In this document: in pieces, positions 42,105 to 55,328 of the stretch
How the letters are laid out: every line of letters starts with the position of its first letter
Numbering within the stretch: position 1 is the first letter of the stretch
DNA from: Parelaphostrongylus tenuis
Lineage: Eukaryota > Nematoda > Chromadorea > Rhabditida > Metastrongylidae
NCBI GenBank assembly: GCA_019055375.1
Contig: JAHQIW010000266.1
Location: 124,001 to 188,000 of the forward strand
Length of the DNA: 64,000 bases
Direction of reading: 5' to 3'
Notes under the pieces: generated by a model
What the model saw: the letters and a program-made list of their open reading frames with translations, nothing else
Database searches by the model: none
What the model was told of the DNA's origin: nothing
Translations under genes and position numbers: made by a program

Positions 42105-42245
42105 TTTTACTCGGCGTCGGTTCCTTTGGAGGATTGTTTCACCTCAAGGGATCGACGGAACCGAGGGAGGGTGCTACTGATGAGTCCCAATAGGACGAAA
42201 TAGGCGCCTATATAGCACTAGACCTATGGCTCAAAATATGTATAT
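42105..42245 (+). repeat. dispersed repeat D, copy 2
   Basis: Second copy: actcggcgtcggttcctttg, gagggagggtgctactgatg, gcactagacctatggctcaa. The last word resembles a MITE-A end, so it may be an odd MITE-A subfamily. Confidence 0.5.
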
Positions 42246-43428
42246 CCTTATCAGATTAGCTCATAAATAAGTTAATAATCTTTATATCTAGTGATAATCT
42301 ACTGCGAAATCAAATCCATTATGTGTTTACTATCTGCAACAAACACCTTAACTAATTATTGTGGGGAGGTAGTGGTGTGTTGTCACTCACTTTGAAGATC
42401 GAACCTTACTCAAACTAGTAAAGCAGTTTGAATTGAGACATATTATTTGTCATTATCAAGCACTCACCAATTCAATTCTTGCCTGGACTCCTGAAACTTA
42501 CCGTAAAAGTTCAAACGTTTTTCCTACTCTGTATGACAAATTATCGCTCATAACAAACGAACTGAGTGCCGCTTTTATAAGGTGTCTGTAAAACAGTGTT
42601 CCAAGAAACTCTGTGAGAATCATGGACAGCCTAATATATATACCTAATATATTACATCGACAACTGTGACAGCTCTTGTATTTCCGTTCTTATAAGGCAG
42701 AGCAATGCGTTGAGCTTCCTAGTAGTAGAGGAGACTGATAGATGCAAAAGATCTCTCCTCTTGCGAGACAAGTGGTGAAGTATACATAGGCTAAACTATT
42801 AGTCCACCTAATTTTCGAATAAAAGAAAAATTTACACATTGACTTTGTTTCTGTTGAGCACGCAAGAGGCTGCTATTGCGCAACTTATTTTCAGTGACTA
42901 CGACGTCGGAAGATTTCACCTTCTTCAGAGCTTAGAAAGGTCAAGCGCGATGTACCCTAGTCGACCAAATTTCTCCACAATTTCGAAAGAGAGACCACGA
43001 TCCATAGGTTCATTCCATTGATAAAAAACTGCTCTTCACACACTTAACGTTCTCTACGTCTTCTGCTGAGTAATCCGGGTTGAGACCACTATTACTATCT
43101 GACCTTAAGCGGAGATCGCGTAATTGCAGGAACTAAAGGGCAGCTGAGCGTGACGACTCTTCGAAAGGCGCATCATAGTTCTCCTACCAGAAAATCAAGT
43201 CGAAGACTTCCAATAACTGCTGCTAAGGAGATAACCATTTGTTAGAGCAGCAAAATGACCATTTCTATTTCCTAAGACAAAGCTGCTCTATCTAGTCACC
43301 TCTGTAGATTAAATACGATTAGATGCTCTCCGGCGTCGGACCAGTTTGTTGCCGTCGACACTGGTAGTTAGAAATAATTAATAACGACATCATGTCGGAA
43401 AAGTATGAAACATGAAATCATGAAAAGT
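42246..43428. other. unassigned; weak exon-like piece
   Basis: Minus frame 42502-42585 has an acceptor (TTTTACAG) and donor (CG|GTAAGT), with residues KAALSSFVMSDNLSYRVGK. The length is compatible with chance and no partner exon fits. Confidence 0.4.
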
Positions 43429-43489
43429 AAATATCATGCAGTTATTAATTATTAAGACATTTATAATAATTAATAACTGCATGATATTT
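43429..43489. repeat. perfect 26-base inverted repeat
   Basis: aaatatcatgcagttattaa... at left and its exact complement ending ...ctgcatgatattt at right, with a 9-base spacer. A third partial arm (ataactgcatgatgtttg) follows at about 43,512, so one arm has also been duplicated directly. Confidence 0.85.
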
Positions 43490-44534
43490 GAAAAGAACAT
43501 TGATAATAATTGATAACTGCATGATGTTTGTAAAGAAGTACCAATCAGTTGTTGTGGCGAACCTCTCGAACAGGTTGGTTCTCACAGAATAGCTATTTTT
43601 AGTTGTTCATTAGTGATGGGCACAATTACGCACGAAGAAATCAGGTAAGATGTCCTAGACCAGAAAGGTGTCCTAAAATCATACCTCTTCAGAAATATAC
43701 TTAACACTTTCGCGACCACGTGACCTTTCTGGGTGACACATGATCATTGCTCTCAATTTTGAATCGTAATATCTAATGTCGTTTCAATATCATCAGTTGT
43801 AATAGATACTAACAGAATGCACAAGTTTTCTTTACTGCAAAAAAGCTCTTTTAGCAAACCAAGAAGAACTGCTATGTTTCGAAACCTGCGAGAAGAATCT
43901 ACAGAAAATCTCAATTTTACTACTTTTTAGCAGTGTTATGATGTTGTAATTATGAATCTATGATTATTGAGTCGTATGCAAAACATCCTGCTCCTATATG
44001 TGGTCGGATGTTCTGCCTACCACTCAATAATCTTGGACGTATAGTCGTAACGGATTTTTCATTCACATTTTCTGTCCATTGGCTCACCCTCTGATTAAGA
44101 AAGCAAATGAATAGGTAGGACTTCGTCTAATAACACAATAGTGTTCGCCACCGTACCGCACATGCGTGCAAGTGCCTCTTCTAAACTAGAGATTTTCGAA
44201 ATTGTAAATTTTTTTTCCATTCTTCTAAAAATCCTAGCTGTGTATGTGTTTAATTATTTAAAAATGACAGTACACTATATAAAAATCGCACAAAGGATTA
44301 GCACGATAAGGTTTAGCTTCTTCTACAATTCGCTAAGGTTCTGAACTACAGAAATACGTGGATCAAATTATGCTTAGTTTTCGAAAAACCACTTCCATCG
44401 CAAGTGTTGAAAAGAAAAGGGTAATAGTAAGACAGGAGAATTTGATCTGTAAAGGATAGAAGGTCGAAGCAGTTGTAGTGCACCATAATCATGACTGCAT
44501 TCGTAGCATGGTAAAGGATTCAATGGACATTTAT

Positions 44535-44592
44535 GAATATGTATATATTCATATAAATGCATATATACACATATATATATGTATATATTTGG
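44535..44592. repeat. TA/CA-rich low-complexity tract
   Basis: Runs of atatat, with palindromic segments such as catatatatatgtatata, so it can fold on itself. Confidence 0.8.
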
Positions 44593-44957
44593 AGCACATA
44601 TATTGATTTCGAAGACCTGTCGATATACATCAGTTTGCTGATTTCAATCCTACTACACCAGAGGAGTCTGGTAAACACTCGTTGATCCCAGAACGATGAA
44701 ATGTTATACCAGCCGATGGCTCAGTAAACCTTTAGCCAGCATGCTATGCACGATTTAAATGTGGTCTTTAAGATACTGATATTTGACAAAAAATTCTGTC
44801 AAAAGTTAATCGTCTCCAGTGCAAAAGAACACTCTTAAGAAGAATTGCCGAAGACTTGTTGCTGAGGGAGGAGAGGACGAGAATGTTATTAAGTTGTTGT
44901 GATGTAAGCTATCAGAAGTTATGAGGTTACAACGTGCCAGTTCGACTTTTTTCCCAG

Positions 44958-45118
44958 CAACGAGCACTCTCTTGCAATCTCCTGGTGATGGCTCGTTCGT
45001 CTATTCACACGATCCCAAGGAAGATTTAACACAAAAAGTGTTCTACGACTTTCATGATAACGAAGAAATTCTCGAGCAGCATCTGAGACAATTCGTGAAA
45101 TGTTTTGAAAGATTTTGA
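44958..45118 (+). CDS. possible terminal coding exon, unrecognised
   Basis: A strong acceptor (gactttttttcccag-like tract) opens a phase-1 frame of 53 residues to TGA. The frame is acidic and soluble-looking: HDPKEDLTQKVFYDFHDNEE, then QHLRQFVKCFERF at the end. An AATAAA lies at about 45,298. No family recognised and no upstream exon found. Confidence 0.3.
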
Positions 45119-46056
45119 AACGATGAATGCAAGGAAACGAGCTGATTGCTGGAAATACTGAGATCTCCACAGTAAAATATGATGGCTGGTAGTACTAGGC
45201 AATTTTTTGGAAAGAAAAATTAATGTGAAAAAAGAACATATCTACTTTTTGAAAGTTTTTGTATAAAATTGCTTTTCAAAATAATTGCATGCAGTGGAAT
45301 AAACGTAATTGTTAGATAGAAGATAGAAAATCATAAATAAAACATTAGGGACCACAAAGATTGTGACCACTAGGAAATGCTGATATTCATCAACGGTAAA
45401 ATAATAATGTTCATAAAAAGTTCAGTAAAATTGTCAAGAAATATAAAATGAAGCAACAGCAATCAGCCAGGTTTTCATGGTTTTGAGGACACCACAGATG
45501 TGAGATTTGGACAGCTAACAACGGAGCTGTTAGAACTTCTTCTTTCCACCATATATTTTGATTTAATCTATCTCATGGCTTTCTATTTTTTGCGTGCAGA
45601 AGTCGGTATTTCCAGCATCAAATTCGTTATTCGTCTTCTTGAAAGTCCTAGAACAGTGATCAAGCATATGTTCCTGCATTTTCGAAGATAGCCTGGTCCT
45701 GGGTGTTCTATGGGGCGTTCGTGTTGACTGCCGGAGAGTGTTGGTGGATATCAGACCTATCCTACGCCTCAACGAGCATCACAACACTTGCACACGGAAC
45801 TCTCTGCTAATGCTTTTTGGAAAAAACGAACGTTATCCCTCTTAGGTGAAAAAAGACTTTTCGAGGAACAAAGAAGACAGAGCACTTATTGCCACATTAA
45901 TAGAAACTATAGACGGTAAAAGCCTAATTCGAACATGTAAAAATCATCAAATAAAACCAATGCTAGCCCCAATATGAACCCATAGTTACCAATCAATTCA
46001 AATAATAACTATGTCTGCAAGTCAGTGAATTAGATAAACTCTTCCATATGTTTCAG

Positions 46057-46200
46057 GTTGATTCCAGCCACCGTCAAAGAGGCCGTTCATCTCAGAGCAA
46101 AAAATCTTTAAGATGGTTGAAGAATGAAGAGTCAACACACCTGGGAGGACATTGCGAAAGTTGTGAGAATCTTGGAACTTCACTCAAAATCGTCAGTCAG
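46057..46200 (+). CDS. possible internal exon, unrecognised
   Basis: ATATGTTTCAG acceptor and CAG|GTATGC donor bound exactly 48 open codons (HRQRGRSSQSKKSLRWLKN, then GHCESCENLG), basic then Cys-containing. An overlapping second frame (46124-46312, TWEDIAKVVRILELHSKSS) is equally open, so the coding frame is not settled. No family recognised. Confidence 0.25.
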
Positions 46201-46923
46201 GTATGCCCTTGGCGCTTTTGGGATAAAATTCACGAGTTCAAGAGCGAACATAAAAGAAAAGTGCCTGAACGTAGCAAATGACATGGCCCTTTACCTCACA
46301 TTGATTTTTTAGTTTCGAGTAGGGTTAATTTTCAAAATGTACGGCAGCACATCAACGACCACTTCCATATAAGTGGCTTAACGGTGGCCTTCTGCATGAT
46401 ACCTAATTTTAAACCAATTTTACATTACATTTCTACTATGTACACGAAATCAACAAAATGATCAGATATGATTCGGTGTGATACGTCGTTTAGGTTCTGA
46501 GGAATACGAAATCCATAAAACTTTCGTTATCAAATTTGAAGAAGATAAGTCAACCTTGCACAAGTTTTGATAAAAGACCGCTTATAAGTTAGTTTTAATT
46601 AGTTGTTCCAAGGTTTAGTGAACGCCGAACTTACGATTTATCAAAATCTTTCTTATTTTTGCTTGTTCTGAGAGCTGATTTTCAAGAAGGAAAACACTTG
46701 CTAAACAAATAGTAGGAGTTTGGTTACGAATGAGCAGATCAAGAGAACAATAAAGGTCTAATATCGAACAGTAAAATTTAAGTCTTATAACAAAAGGAAA
46801 ATAAAGGAAGTCCAAAACTGTTCATTGGTTATCACGTTGCTCCGCAATGGCACTAGTTTCCAGAATAATTTGCATAACACAGCGAGAATGATTCGTGTGT
46901 AAAGATCCAGCAATAAAAACAAA

Positions 46924-47170
46924 ATGCTCAATTCGTTCTACTCTTACGCTGGTTATTTCGACTTTAAATTGCTCATGCCTCACGCTATTTCTGAATATTA
47001 TTATCAATATGGAATTGCTCCATTCCGGATAGCTTTTCCAAATTCTTATGATGTATTCAATCTTGAACGCTATTTATCATCCAATACTTTTTATTCTGTT
47101 CTGTTTGAAAACCAGCTTGGTGCTACATTCCTTTCTTCTTGTGGAGACGCTCTCCGCCTACTTCAAAGCC
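46924..47170 (+). CDS. possible first exon, unrecognised
   Basis: AAAATG start and a textbook donor (C|GTAAGTAT) bound 82 codons, rich in Tyr/Phe (SEYYYQYGIAPFRIAFPNSY). Without an obvious signal peptide or domain. It is followed at once by repeats, so downstream exons may be displaced. Could be chance. Confidence 0.3.
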
Positions 47171-47378
47171 GTAAGTATTTGGCTTGAGCGTCCACAAGCG
47201 TTAACTAGAGCGATGTGAGTTATCCTGAGTCAAGTTTATACTACTGGATTCGATTCGGGAAGCTAATCACAAAAGCAAAAACATCTTCTAGCCGTCCCTT
47301 ATGAGCTTATCAATGCAAAAAATCTTGAAGGCAATTAACAATTTTCCTGATATACCCAGTGATGTTCTGCTGATAAAG

Positions 47379-47676
47379 GAGCGCATGCGGCGCAGTGGTT
47401 ACAGGTGCTCTGCGTCTCACGCGAGGTCGATGGTTTGATCTCGCGCTTATGGCTCAGCAAGCCATCCATCCCTCCGAGATGGTAAATTGGTACCGGGTAG
47501 GTCTCAGGCTTGGGAGGATAAGAAGCACCGACTCGGTTCAGCGTAAGACCACTGCGAGTCATTGTTAAGGCCGGATATGAATTCAATCACCTCAAACAAA
47601 GCTAAAAATTAAAGTCGAATGCATGGCGCATCCCTCAGGGATTGATCAACGCCAAGAGCTTTACCTTTATCCTTTT
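47379..47676 (+). repeat. SINE-1 copy
   Basis: Full-length copy. The words tacccagtgatgt before it (about 47,352) and directly after it (about 47,676) may be target-site duplication. They are also the end of the palindromic repeat it sits beside, so it probably inserted into that repeat's end. Confidence 0.8.
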
Positions 47677-47804
47677 ACCCAGTGATGTAGAGTGATGTGC
47701 AAAACTTTTGCGTCAGGCGAGACTTGCTCTGGAAAGAGTGAGATATGGGTTCAAGACACATCTGACGCAAAAGTTTTGCACATCACTCTACATCACTGGG
47801 TATA
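47677..47804. repeat. MITE-B short palindrome
   Basis: Near-perfect inverted repeat: acccagtgatgtagagtgat... at left and its complement ...atcactctacatcactgggt at right, arms about 39 bases. Between them is a collapsed tRNA-like core (ggaaagagtgag). Abuts the SINE-1 copy at 47379. Confidence 0.8.
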
Positions 47805-48369
47805 TCTGAAACATCACATCACGAAAAGCGATCAAACAAAATGAATTCAGTTTGAACAATTTTTCACTAAAATAAGAGCGAGATATTTGTCCTGCAAGAA
47901 AATGCTCGTACAGTGAGACTGCTTCACTTGCGCTCCTTGGTTTGAATCCGTAACTCGAATAAACTGAGTTGCTCGATTTCCAGAGACGAGATCTTACCGC
48001 ACGATTTGTCGCGGAAAAGTCAATCAGCTCTAGGAAGTCACGAATTGGGTCGAATACGTGAGGCCGTTGAATGGTGTTGGGCCCGCACCAGATGCGCTTG
48101 AATTTAGCATTTAAGTTTCAATTTATCTCCTTTCCACGTTTTATTTCATATTCTACCCAATGTTGAACTTAACATTTCCACACTTAGGCAAAATTTGGAG
48201 AAGAACTAAATTTGAATTTATCAAGGCGTTCCTGGATTTCCTTCCCGTTTTGGTAAATTTATCGATTAAAATGTTTTTATTCAAGGCAATCAGTTAATCA
48301 GCAATATAATCACCATCATAATAAATGATAATAAACTATTCGCTGTGCAAAAAGTAGATGCCTTTTCCC

Positions 48370-48665
48370 AGAAAGAATGAGCTGAAGTTCACAGAAATCG
48401 GTGAGGTCAAGTCTTCAGGTTTTTCCTCCAACAGAAGCTGCTTTAGAGCGCAAAAAAAATGGCGGTGCGATGGAACAATATCATGGCTATAGGGTGGATG
48501 TAGTACTTTGGTTTGTCCAGTTTACCCAAATGTGGCGAGTCGACTCTGTAATGTGAGATGATCAGTCACTCCATGAGGAGTCTAACGAGACATCAGTTTG
48601 CGGTATACCGTCTCATTTAGATGGCGAGCGATGCAAGCTATGGTGCTACAGCCGTGTCCACGTGT
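48370..48665 (-). mobile_element. mariner/Tc1 transposase fragment
   Basis: Minus translation in shifting frames gives SRLATFG, HPPYSHDIVPSHRHFF and CALKQLLLEEKPED, matching the block around the third catalytic Asp of mariner transposases. Heavily decayed, no termini seen. Confidence 0.6.
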
Positions 48666-48718
48666 CTGCTCAAGCTACGAGAACATTCTTCAACATACTA
48701 CAGCCTTTTGGCAATAAA

Positions 48719-49022
48719 AGGATTAAGGGTAAAGCTCTCGACGTTAATCAATCCCTAAAGAATGCGCTATGCATTAGTCTTTAGTGTTCAACTTCGTTTG
48801 AGGTGATTGGATGCATATCTGATCTTTACAATGACTCTCCATGGCCTCGCGCTGCATTGAGTCAGTGCTGCTTATCCTACCAGACAAGTCTGAAACCAAT
48901 CCGGTACCAGTTCACAGACTTCTGAGGGATGCATCTCTTGGTGAGCCACGAGCGCGAGATCGAATCATCTACCTTGTGTGCGGCGCAGAGCACCTCTAAC
49001 CACTGCGACAAATGCACTCTTC
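48719..49022 (-). repeat. SINE-1 copy
   Basis: Reverse full-length copy (ggtaaagctctcgacgttaa to ccactgcgacaaatgcac). The long minus-strand frame across it is a by-product of the repeat, not a gene. Confidence 0.75.
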
Positions 49023-52000
49023 TGGGAATAACCTGTTCGAAATAGAAAAATTTGATGGAAGGATAGTACAGAACATTATGAGAAAACTTGATAGTTGTGT
49101 ATTGGGAGGAGGTATAGGAATCTGTACTGTTCTCATTAACAAGCAGGTGGTCGAATAGTTTAAAACTATGCGGGCTGTAACACTTCGTCATCAATTTTCT
49201 CGGAGCTCTAGGAACAGTATGCATTATTTCAGATAAAGAAATGAATGGGACCCTTGAAAAATTTTTTTTCCATCGGGAATGTTGACAGCAAAAAAGAGAA
49301 AACAAGAAAAATTTCAATACGAAGGTGATTTTGATGACAAATTATGCTTAAAGCAAAAGATAGGTTTGGACTGAACGCCAATAATATAAATAAGATGAGA
49401 TTCTGGATTGGATGAATCCATCGAGGAAATGTCTTACACTGTAGATGATTGATGACCATAGCGCGTGCCAAAATAATGTTGACCGGCTATTTCCAGTAAG
49501 TATTACTTCTGGCTTTTTTTCGGGAACTACAAAATTGAAGCTTAATGTTAGAAAATGGTGCATTTTATGTTTATTGCGTTAATAAAGTTCAATGTAAAGC
49601 TCTGGTGGTCGCGGCACCGAGAAGTACAATTGAGAGACATTACTGCTGTGATCCGAATCAGTTGATAATTGACGGATTTATAGGTGAATATTTACTGAGA
49701 AAAAAAGCTATCGGACTCTTCGGATTACAGACTTTTAGTTAAGAAGTTTTCCTATAAGACTGGTGCGTAAAGCGTAAAATAAAGGAGCATGGTCTCCAGA
49801 TAAAAGCAATAACAAGTCTATAAGCTTTAGTAAATCCCAAGACCGACTATCTGTTAACCTCGGCATAGTTTGAATGAATGAAAAGTTTCTTCTGTTTAGC
49901 CGTTCCGAGGTGTTATTGATATTATTTATTGAATATTAGCGAAGCATACAACAATACAGTCAGTAATGCAGCTTGAATATGCAATATTCGAGGTGACTAA
50001 CGTTTCGGCGGGTCGCCGTCGTCAGAGCCTGGAAAGATCACATTGATCCACAATCCACTTAGCCAAAAATTCCATAACCCTAGCAGAAAACGTTAGAAAT
50101 GTGTTTTGTATCGCATAGTAAAAGCTTCATTTTGAAACACTCACCGCTTTGATGTTTGGGTCTATCAATTATTGATTGATGACCAGCCGCTTAAGGTCAG
50201 TGCATCAGTGTGCTGTTCCTAACTCGGGCCGGAAAATTCAGTTTGAGGTATGGTTCGAGGTCACGCGTGACTACGAGGCACTCCTCATTTCGGTTCATTT
50301 TCGGGCCCCAATATGAAACTCTTCAAAGGCTTTTGCATCTAAGCAGAATATCGAGCTCAGCAAATGTCGGTGCTGTTAATCGTTCACAATTTTTCTACTT
50401 TCATGACATATTTGCACATATCTTGCATAAAAAGAAGTGTAGATCCTAGTTAATAAGCATGAAGTGGTCAAACAACGAAATGGATGTCAAAGGCAGGAAA
50501 GTTGAGTAAGTTCCTGCTTGAGAACGCTCCAGTCGTTGCAAGGAACACTAAAAATTGTAATGCAGAACACTTTTCAGGCTTTGCACTTACATCTTACACT
50601 GCCATTGTCACATATCGAACGTGGACTGATTTCCACACTTGACTTAGATTAAGAGGTATCACCATTCGTGAATAGAATAACATTGACATAATCATTCACT
50701 GTGTGCCAAGACAAATGATGGTGTACAACAAACAAACAGAACCAATAAGCAGCGGTGTCCGCCACAGCAAAGATTAATGCACGATTATGCGAGGTGATTT
50801 GTTTCAAAAGAAGGTAAATCGGGGAAAGAAACTAAGCATGACGGGGAATTCAATGATAAATGGATTGATATGGTCTAAGCGGAACGGCAAGTCAGCTGCC
50901 ACGTGCAGCTCAGCACAGATTATTGATGTAGTGCTATCAGTTGGTGCGAAGATTAAGCCTAGTTCTAAACTTGTACAAAAGAAGAAATACCAGTGGTTAA
51001 GTTGGCAAGGAGAAATGGAAACTGAAATTTTCTTTCTGTAATAAGTAAAAGTCTTTGCAAAGGCTTACGAACCGAATACTATGAGTTGACAACGAGTGGA
51101 TTACCTATTGAGACTCTTCAATCTCTTCATGTTTATAGTGACTTGCTGACTCTCTATATCGAAATAACGAAGGCAAACTTACTGAAATGGACTAATGACT
51201 CAAAGGAAAATACAGACAGAGTAGTGAAGCATAGTATAAAGGTTTTCCACTCTTAAAATTGCTTGATTTTTAAAATACCGGCTTTGGAGAGGTAGTAATC
51301 AACAAAGAAAAAAGTTCATTGATAAGAAGAATCTACAAAGTGCAAATGGGATTTTTGCTGACCGAAGTGACACTTGAGAGTTCGACCACTATAGAACGAT
51401 CAGCTGGTTGTAGTCAAGTATCAATGGTGTTGCGGCATAAGTTCTCTCTTACACAGCTTGAGTTTCGATGGCAAATTGATGGTCGATGAAATGTGTAAGG
51501 ATTAAAGCATGAACAGCGATAAAGGTGCATTCTACGAAAGTCTGACCAATACGTTACACTTTGACAAGGGCGTCTACTGAAGACAACCAATTTTTTGTTT
51601 CCATATAAGAGATGAACTACTCAAAATCGAAATCTAGGGTGTTGACATTGGTTTTATAGAGATGAACTTTAGTAAAACGTGTGGATTTTTGGTAGATTTG
51701 TCAGGCACAAGTGGAAGCAATTAGCTTAGTTTCAGATAGGTCACCATCTAAAAAATCTTCTTAAAAGTCATATAACATCTAGTTTTCATTTACCTGTACG
51801 TTGGGAGGTGATGAAGACTGGCGATAATGTCTGAGTTGACTGTCCTCAATTATTAGAAGGAAAAGCTTTTTGTCCACTCATTCCTTAGGACATGTAACAC
51901 ATTTATGACGATGCAGGCTATATATGGCCCAAGCGTATTATTTATCTGATTCGTTAATATTTATTAATATCTTCCAATCAAATTTAGAAGATGATTGATT

Positions 52001-54029
52001 CTGTTAATGTGATAAGCAAAGAGGTCAGAAGACTTAATCTTAACACTTATATAAGTTGAACTGTGCTGTGTTAAATCTTTCTATCTGCGTAGATCTAAAT
52101 ACAGAAATCGTTCGTGCTTAAAAAATCATGCATTGTATTTCCAGAGTTGATAGTTTTCGAATAATGATTCAGTCAAATTTGGGGATCTGTAGTCTTCTCT
52201 TCTCAATGTCTGATCGGGCGTGTTTTTTTTTCTGGATGCGGTATGGCCATGCTAGTATGTTGTCATATTGTCACCAGTGGCACCCATTAGCCTTTGAAAG
52301 AAAGTGATGAGTTTATTGTTTTGAAAACAGGCTTCCTCTACACTTTTGAACGACTCCTCTGGAGACACAGGATCTTACCAATAGTTAACCTACCGCTTGA
52401 GGAAGCAAGTAAAGATGTTGTAGTACATCTAGGATACAGTTCTCTGAATACCGTATAATAGATATGAAAAGCTAAAATGAAAGTGGAAGTATGGTTCGTC
52501 TTGCTATTAGAAGGAGAGATAAGAGCTGCGCACTCTAAAGAAGCACATCACTGTAAAACGCTGAGATTTTCCAACTACCACAGAAAAGTTGCGTTTGATG
52601 ATTAGGGATTATAATTTAACTTCGGATGGGCAGTGGAGCTATTATGTCGATAGTCTCAAAGGCTCGACCAATTGTCTCGAAAAGAAACGAGTCTCAGTAT
52701 CCGATGCATGACTTGAATCGACACAGCGAAATCCGAAACACTATCAAATTCATCACGGATATCATCAGCTTCTTTCGAAAAAGTAGCTCTAGCCGAAGGG
52801 ATAGCGATTGTAGTGAACTTGTTAACCACATACCTCAAAGTGCAAAGTCTAAAAATTTGTTTAACCTTGAAAATTTCTATGTTTCACTGTACATTGACAA
52901 TTAGTGTGAAATGTGAAAATTTTCTAAGCAGACTGATTATATAATGCTTCTTTCTCGCTTGGAAGGTGGGATGCGGTGGCCACCAGCAATAATAAAGTTT
53001 GGGATATTAGGGGATAACGCTCCACTTTCACTATAAGCATCAGGATCCCAAAATGATGAGAAATCATGATGGTATTGAAAGTTGCACAGTTACTTTACTG
53101 CAGGGATTTTCTTGTGAGAACTCATCGATGTATAGCGGTAAAACAAGCAGGAAATAAATGAACAACAGTGAAAATGTTCACAAAACCAGTCTTGTTGAAG
53201 TTCATCTGCCTTACTCCATTGAGCTCCATATTGACGATATGTGACGATTGTTTGTTACCAATTCGTCAGTGGTCGTAGTTCGTGCATACTATGTGATTAT
53301 GGATGGCACAAATACCGTCAGTTGTTCACAACAACGATGCGACTAACAGCAGCTGTCGTCTCTGGTACTATTTTGAACCATCGACAAGCCGATGATGACT
53401 TATCATATATGAAATCACTACGGAAGAGGTTAATCTGCCTCAAGGAAAACCTGCATCAGAGCCATATCACTAAATTCTTACCCTACCGAGGGCTAAAGTT
53501 TATGTAAGCTATATTACTAAGAGAATTGAGTGGTGAACAAAAACAGATTTTTAAGCTATCATAATCAGAGAAGTCATCGCGACTTCTGAAACAGTTGGTA
53601 TTGTACCGTAACTTGTGGTAATGAAAAAAGCACCTAACACTGCTAATTATTTTATTTTGACCATCTCCATATAGTACCCAGTTCCAAGTGGTAGATAGTG
53701 AAGTTTTAATGATGCCATTAAACACGACTACCCAGCTGGTGCAACCCTGTCACAGTTTCACAGAGTCTCTCATTCATTTGAGGTTGGGAGAAAGATGGCA
53801 GATGTTTCTGGCATTAGCTCATCACTCCAATCAATCCTGGTGGGAACGCCTCAGCGCGGCTGGGACAGGATTTTGGGGAAAATGAACTCGGTTGGCATTA
53901 AACAGCTTTCATATATAAGACGAAACTCCTCAAGCAGCAACCAGAACCTCATACAAAGGCTTACAAGCTTGGTGGGCGGATTCATGACGAAATGAATAAT
54001 GCAAGAAACATGGAATAATATAATACAAG
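49023..54029. other. intergenic, no gene recognised
   Basis: A repeat word gtttcggcgggtcgccgtcg lies at 50,003. Frames at 49545-49742, 52626-52904 and 53241-53507 have no signature. Otherwise featureless AT-rich DNA. Confidence 0.5.
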
Positions 54030-54195
54030 ATCGGGTAAACCGAAAGCCACCGTGCTACTGAAGAGCCTGGAAAGGCGAAATAGCAGCTGTCCAGTACTGT
54101 ATAAGCGCCGCAACAGACCTCATAAAAGGCTCAAAATATGTTACGAGATTATCAAATTATTACTGTTTTGAACGAGATCTAAAAAGGCATTCGAA
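54030..54195 (-). repeat. MITE-A copy
   Basis: ccaccgtgctactgaagagc, then acagacctcataaaaggctc and aaaatatgttacgagattat: reverse copy of the subfamily seen at 466-795. Confidence 0.55.
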
Positions 54196-55179
54196 TGAAG
54201 AAGAAAATACAAGAAGCTCCACGATCCGCCAAAGAAATGTGAGTGTAAGTCATACAAAATGAACAAATAATAAAATGCTCATTTCCTTATAGTAGACTTA
54301 TATGATGTCAATAGATTCTAAGCGCGACGCCATTCAAGTCTACAGAGTTAACGCATAGCGTTTGACAGTGGCCACTTACATGTCATATGAGGTTAGGTGT
54401 TAAGCAAAAAAAGAAGATGTGGAACGAGGAAAAATTGAGGGAGCAGTTGCTCACTATAGTACAGCATTGAATATTTTCAAAACCTTCTTCACCCTATTCA
54501 TAAAATGAACAGAAGCTCGCTCATGGAAAGTGTCTGTCAAGATTGTGAAAGATAAGTTACGTGTCAGAAACACTCTTCATTGCGGACACCATGGGATGAA
54601 ACAGTAGGAAGTAAGTATAGTAGGGAAAAACTACCACAATGACTTCGAGATTTGCACTGATGAGGCATTTTCTACTTAGCGGATGACACTCCGGGACTGA
54701 TTTAATTGATTGAAGATGTGACTAGATTTGAACGCAAACCACTTAAGCCGCTGATTAGGTAGCCATCGTTGGTGGAGTATGTCTGGACTGTTAGAATAGG
54801 AGTGACTTCATCGGAATTCGAGAATCCACAGGGTGTAGCTATAAGGATAATATCGCTAGAAAGACTATCATTTTTGAGAGTAATATTATATCGACTTCGC
54901 TGCAAAGCATTTTCATTCTTCAGACATGAACGGAAGCTTGTAGATAAACGACAATATTGTCTTCTACTCTTTCCGCTATCGTTTCATGAATCAACTCTTT
55001 CAACAGCACCTTTCGTCTACCCTCGAAATGAACAATCAATATCTTAAATTGTTGATGAACTTACACGAATTAAAACTAGCCTTTACTATGGTTAGCATTT
55101 CGGCTCCATCGGTTCACAGCTTACCTCTCCTCCTGTGACGAACATAGTCGTAACATCGAGTCAAATGAAATAGAGTAGA

Positions 55180-55328
55180 GTACTGCACAAATCAGGTTGC
55201 TCCCTTCACTCAGTGCCCTCATTTTATAGTGCACTCCGTAGGATTCGCTAGCCTAAGGGGCGGATTGAACCAAACATGTCTACCGCAGAGCACATCCGAG
55301 CATTGCGCCAGGCACGCGCATGTAACAC
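55180..55328 (-). repeat. SINE-1 head fragment
   Basis: Only the head half survives: a cagtgccctc word, then gcagagcacatccgagcatt and gcgccaggcacgcgca. Confidence 0.5.

Noticed and set aside
42502..42585. Minus exon-like 28-codon piece
   Set aside because: Splice-like borders, but a second TTTCAG lies only 11 bases past the donor, the frame meets TAA, and no partner exon fits. Short enough to be chance.
48877..49317. 146-codon minus frame
   Set aside because: Half of it is reverse SINE-1; the rest has no motif or splice support.
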